Assembly (NCBI RefSeq): GCF_026586795.1
Contig: NZ_JAPFGY010000009.1
Location: 1-64,000, forward strand
Length of the DNA: 64,000 bases
Reading direction: 5' to 3'
Source of the DNA: Erythrobacter sp. WG
GTDB taxonomy: Bacteria > Pseudomonadota > Alphaproteobacteria > Sphingomonadales > Sphingomonadaceae
Shown here: piece after piece, positions 63,890 to 64,000 of the stretch
Numbering within the stretch: the first letter of the stretch is position 1
How the letters are laid out: each line of letters begins with the position of its first letter
The notes under the pieces: model-generated
The model's input: the letters and a program-made list of their open reading frames with translations, nothing else
Told to the model about the DNA's origin: nothing
Database searches by the model: none
Position numbers and translations under genes: made by a program

Positions 63890-64000
63890 GCGCAACTGTC
63901 GATGTCCAGGTTAAGCGCCTGCCGCATGGGGCGGGCCTGCCGCTCCCGGCCTATGCCACCGCGGGCGCGGCGGGGATGGACGTGGTGAGTGCCGAGACCG
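63886..64000 (+). CDS. dut: dUTP diphosphatase, 5' end only
   Basis: The first 38 residues run to the window edge: [20 protein letters not shown] and [10 protein letters not shown]. The [11 protein letters not shown] stretch is motif 1 of trimeric dUTPases, which hydrolyse dUTP to dUMP. Start GTG at 63886 overlaps the coaBC stop as GTGA, the usual Sphingomonadales coupling. Confidence 0.88.
   Translation, partial: MSATVDVQVKRLPHGAGLPLPAYATAGAAGMDVVSAET

Overview
The window is a high-G+C (about two thirds) alphaproteobacterial chromosome segment, most probably Sphingomonadales and close to the Erythrobacteraceae. Support comes from the gene families (CC_3452-type protein, zinc-free L36, DUF6491/DUF4136-like lipoproteins, TonB receptors, HWE histidine kinase), from the housekeeping order rpsT-mutM-ubiE-ubiB-coaBC-dut beside dnaA, and from dispersed REP-like palindromes. 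This is inferred from reading translations; no database search was run. I saw no tRNA, rRNA, CRISPR array, insertion sequence or prophage.

Layout. 1-4463: a tripartite efflux operon (outer-membrane factor, HlyD adaptor, ABC ATPase, FtsX-type permease) divergent from a TetR regulator, with two tandem palindromes between them. 4570-9526: ftsH, a Rap1a-like secreted protein, a DUF3667 membrane protein, an orphan ParA-type ATPase and rpoZ. 9614-12053: an arsenic operon arsR-arsI-arsC-acr3 with a perfect palindrome upstream. 12096-19775: an L,D-transpeptidase cut off from its signal peptide by an in-frame TGA, chrA, and a probable sulfur-related cluster (Rrf2 regulator, YezD, TonB receptor, TauE exporter, Amj-family protein). 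19889-22479: a phospholipase D-type enzyme, a decayed gene, and a small helix-turn-helix protein preceded by three identical-architecture operators. 22491-31001: dnaB, UPF0262, a degenerate GH25 protein, cdd, an M14 carboxypeptidase, galE, L36, a HAD hydrolase and an HxlR regulator. 31065-41055: recQ, a PDZ protein with a very acidic tail, a TonB-like protein, comM, and the rpmH-rnpA-yidD-yidC-engB ribosome/membrane-biogenesis cluster. 41198-50971: a PAS-HWE kinase facing a receiver protein, small metabolic enzymes, dapE, a dicarboxylate symporter, nth. 50975-51874: an A+T-richer Mrr-type restriction gene. 51889-64000: dapB, sirtuin, ThiF-like protein, dnaA, rpsT, mutM, ubiE, ubiB, coaBC and the start of dut.

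How it works together. Most of the window is core metabolism, replication and translation. The accessory content is defence against toxic compounds (efflux pump, arsenic, chromate), a candidate sulfur-acquisition regulon and one restriction gene. Regulation is unusually readable: clear palindromic operators lie directly upstream of tetR, arsR, the Rrf2 gene, the HxlR gene and the HTH gene at 21931, and the dnaA upstream region is rich in GANTC (CcrM) sites. The signals I rate most worth following are the three-site CGTCAA-N7-TTGACG array with its adjacent uncharacterised HTH protein, the split L,D-transpeptidase, and the Rrf2/YezD/TonB/TauE/Amj cluster.
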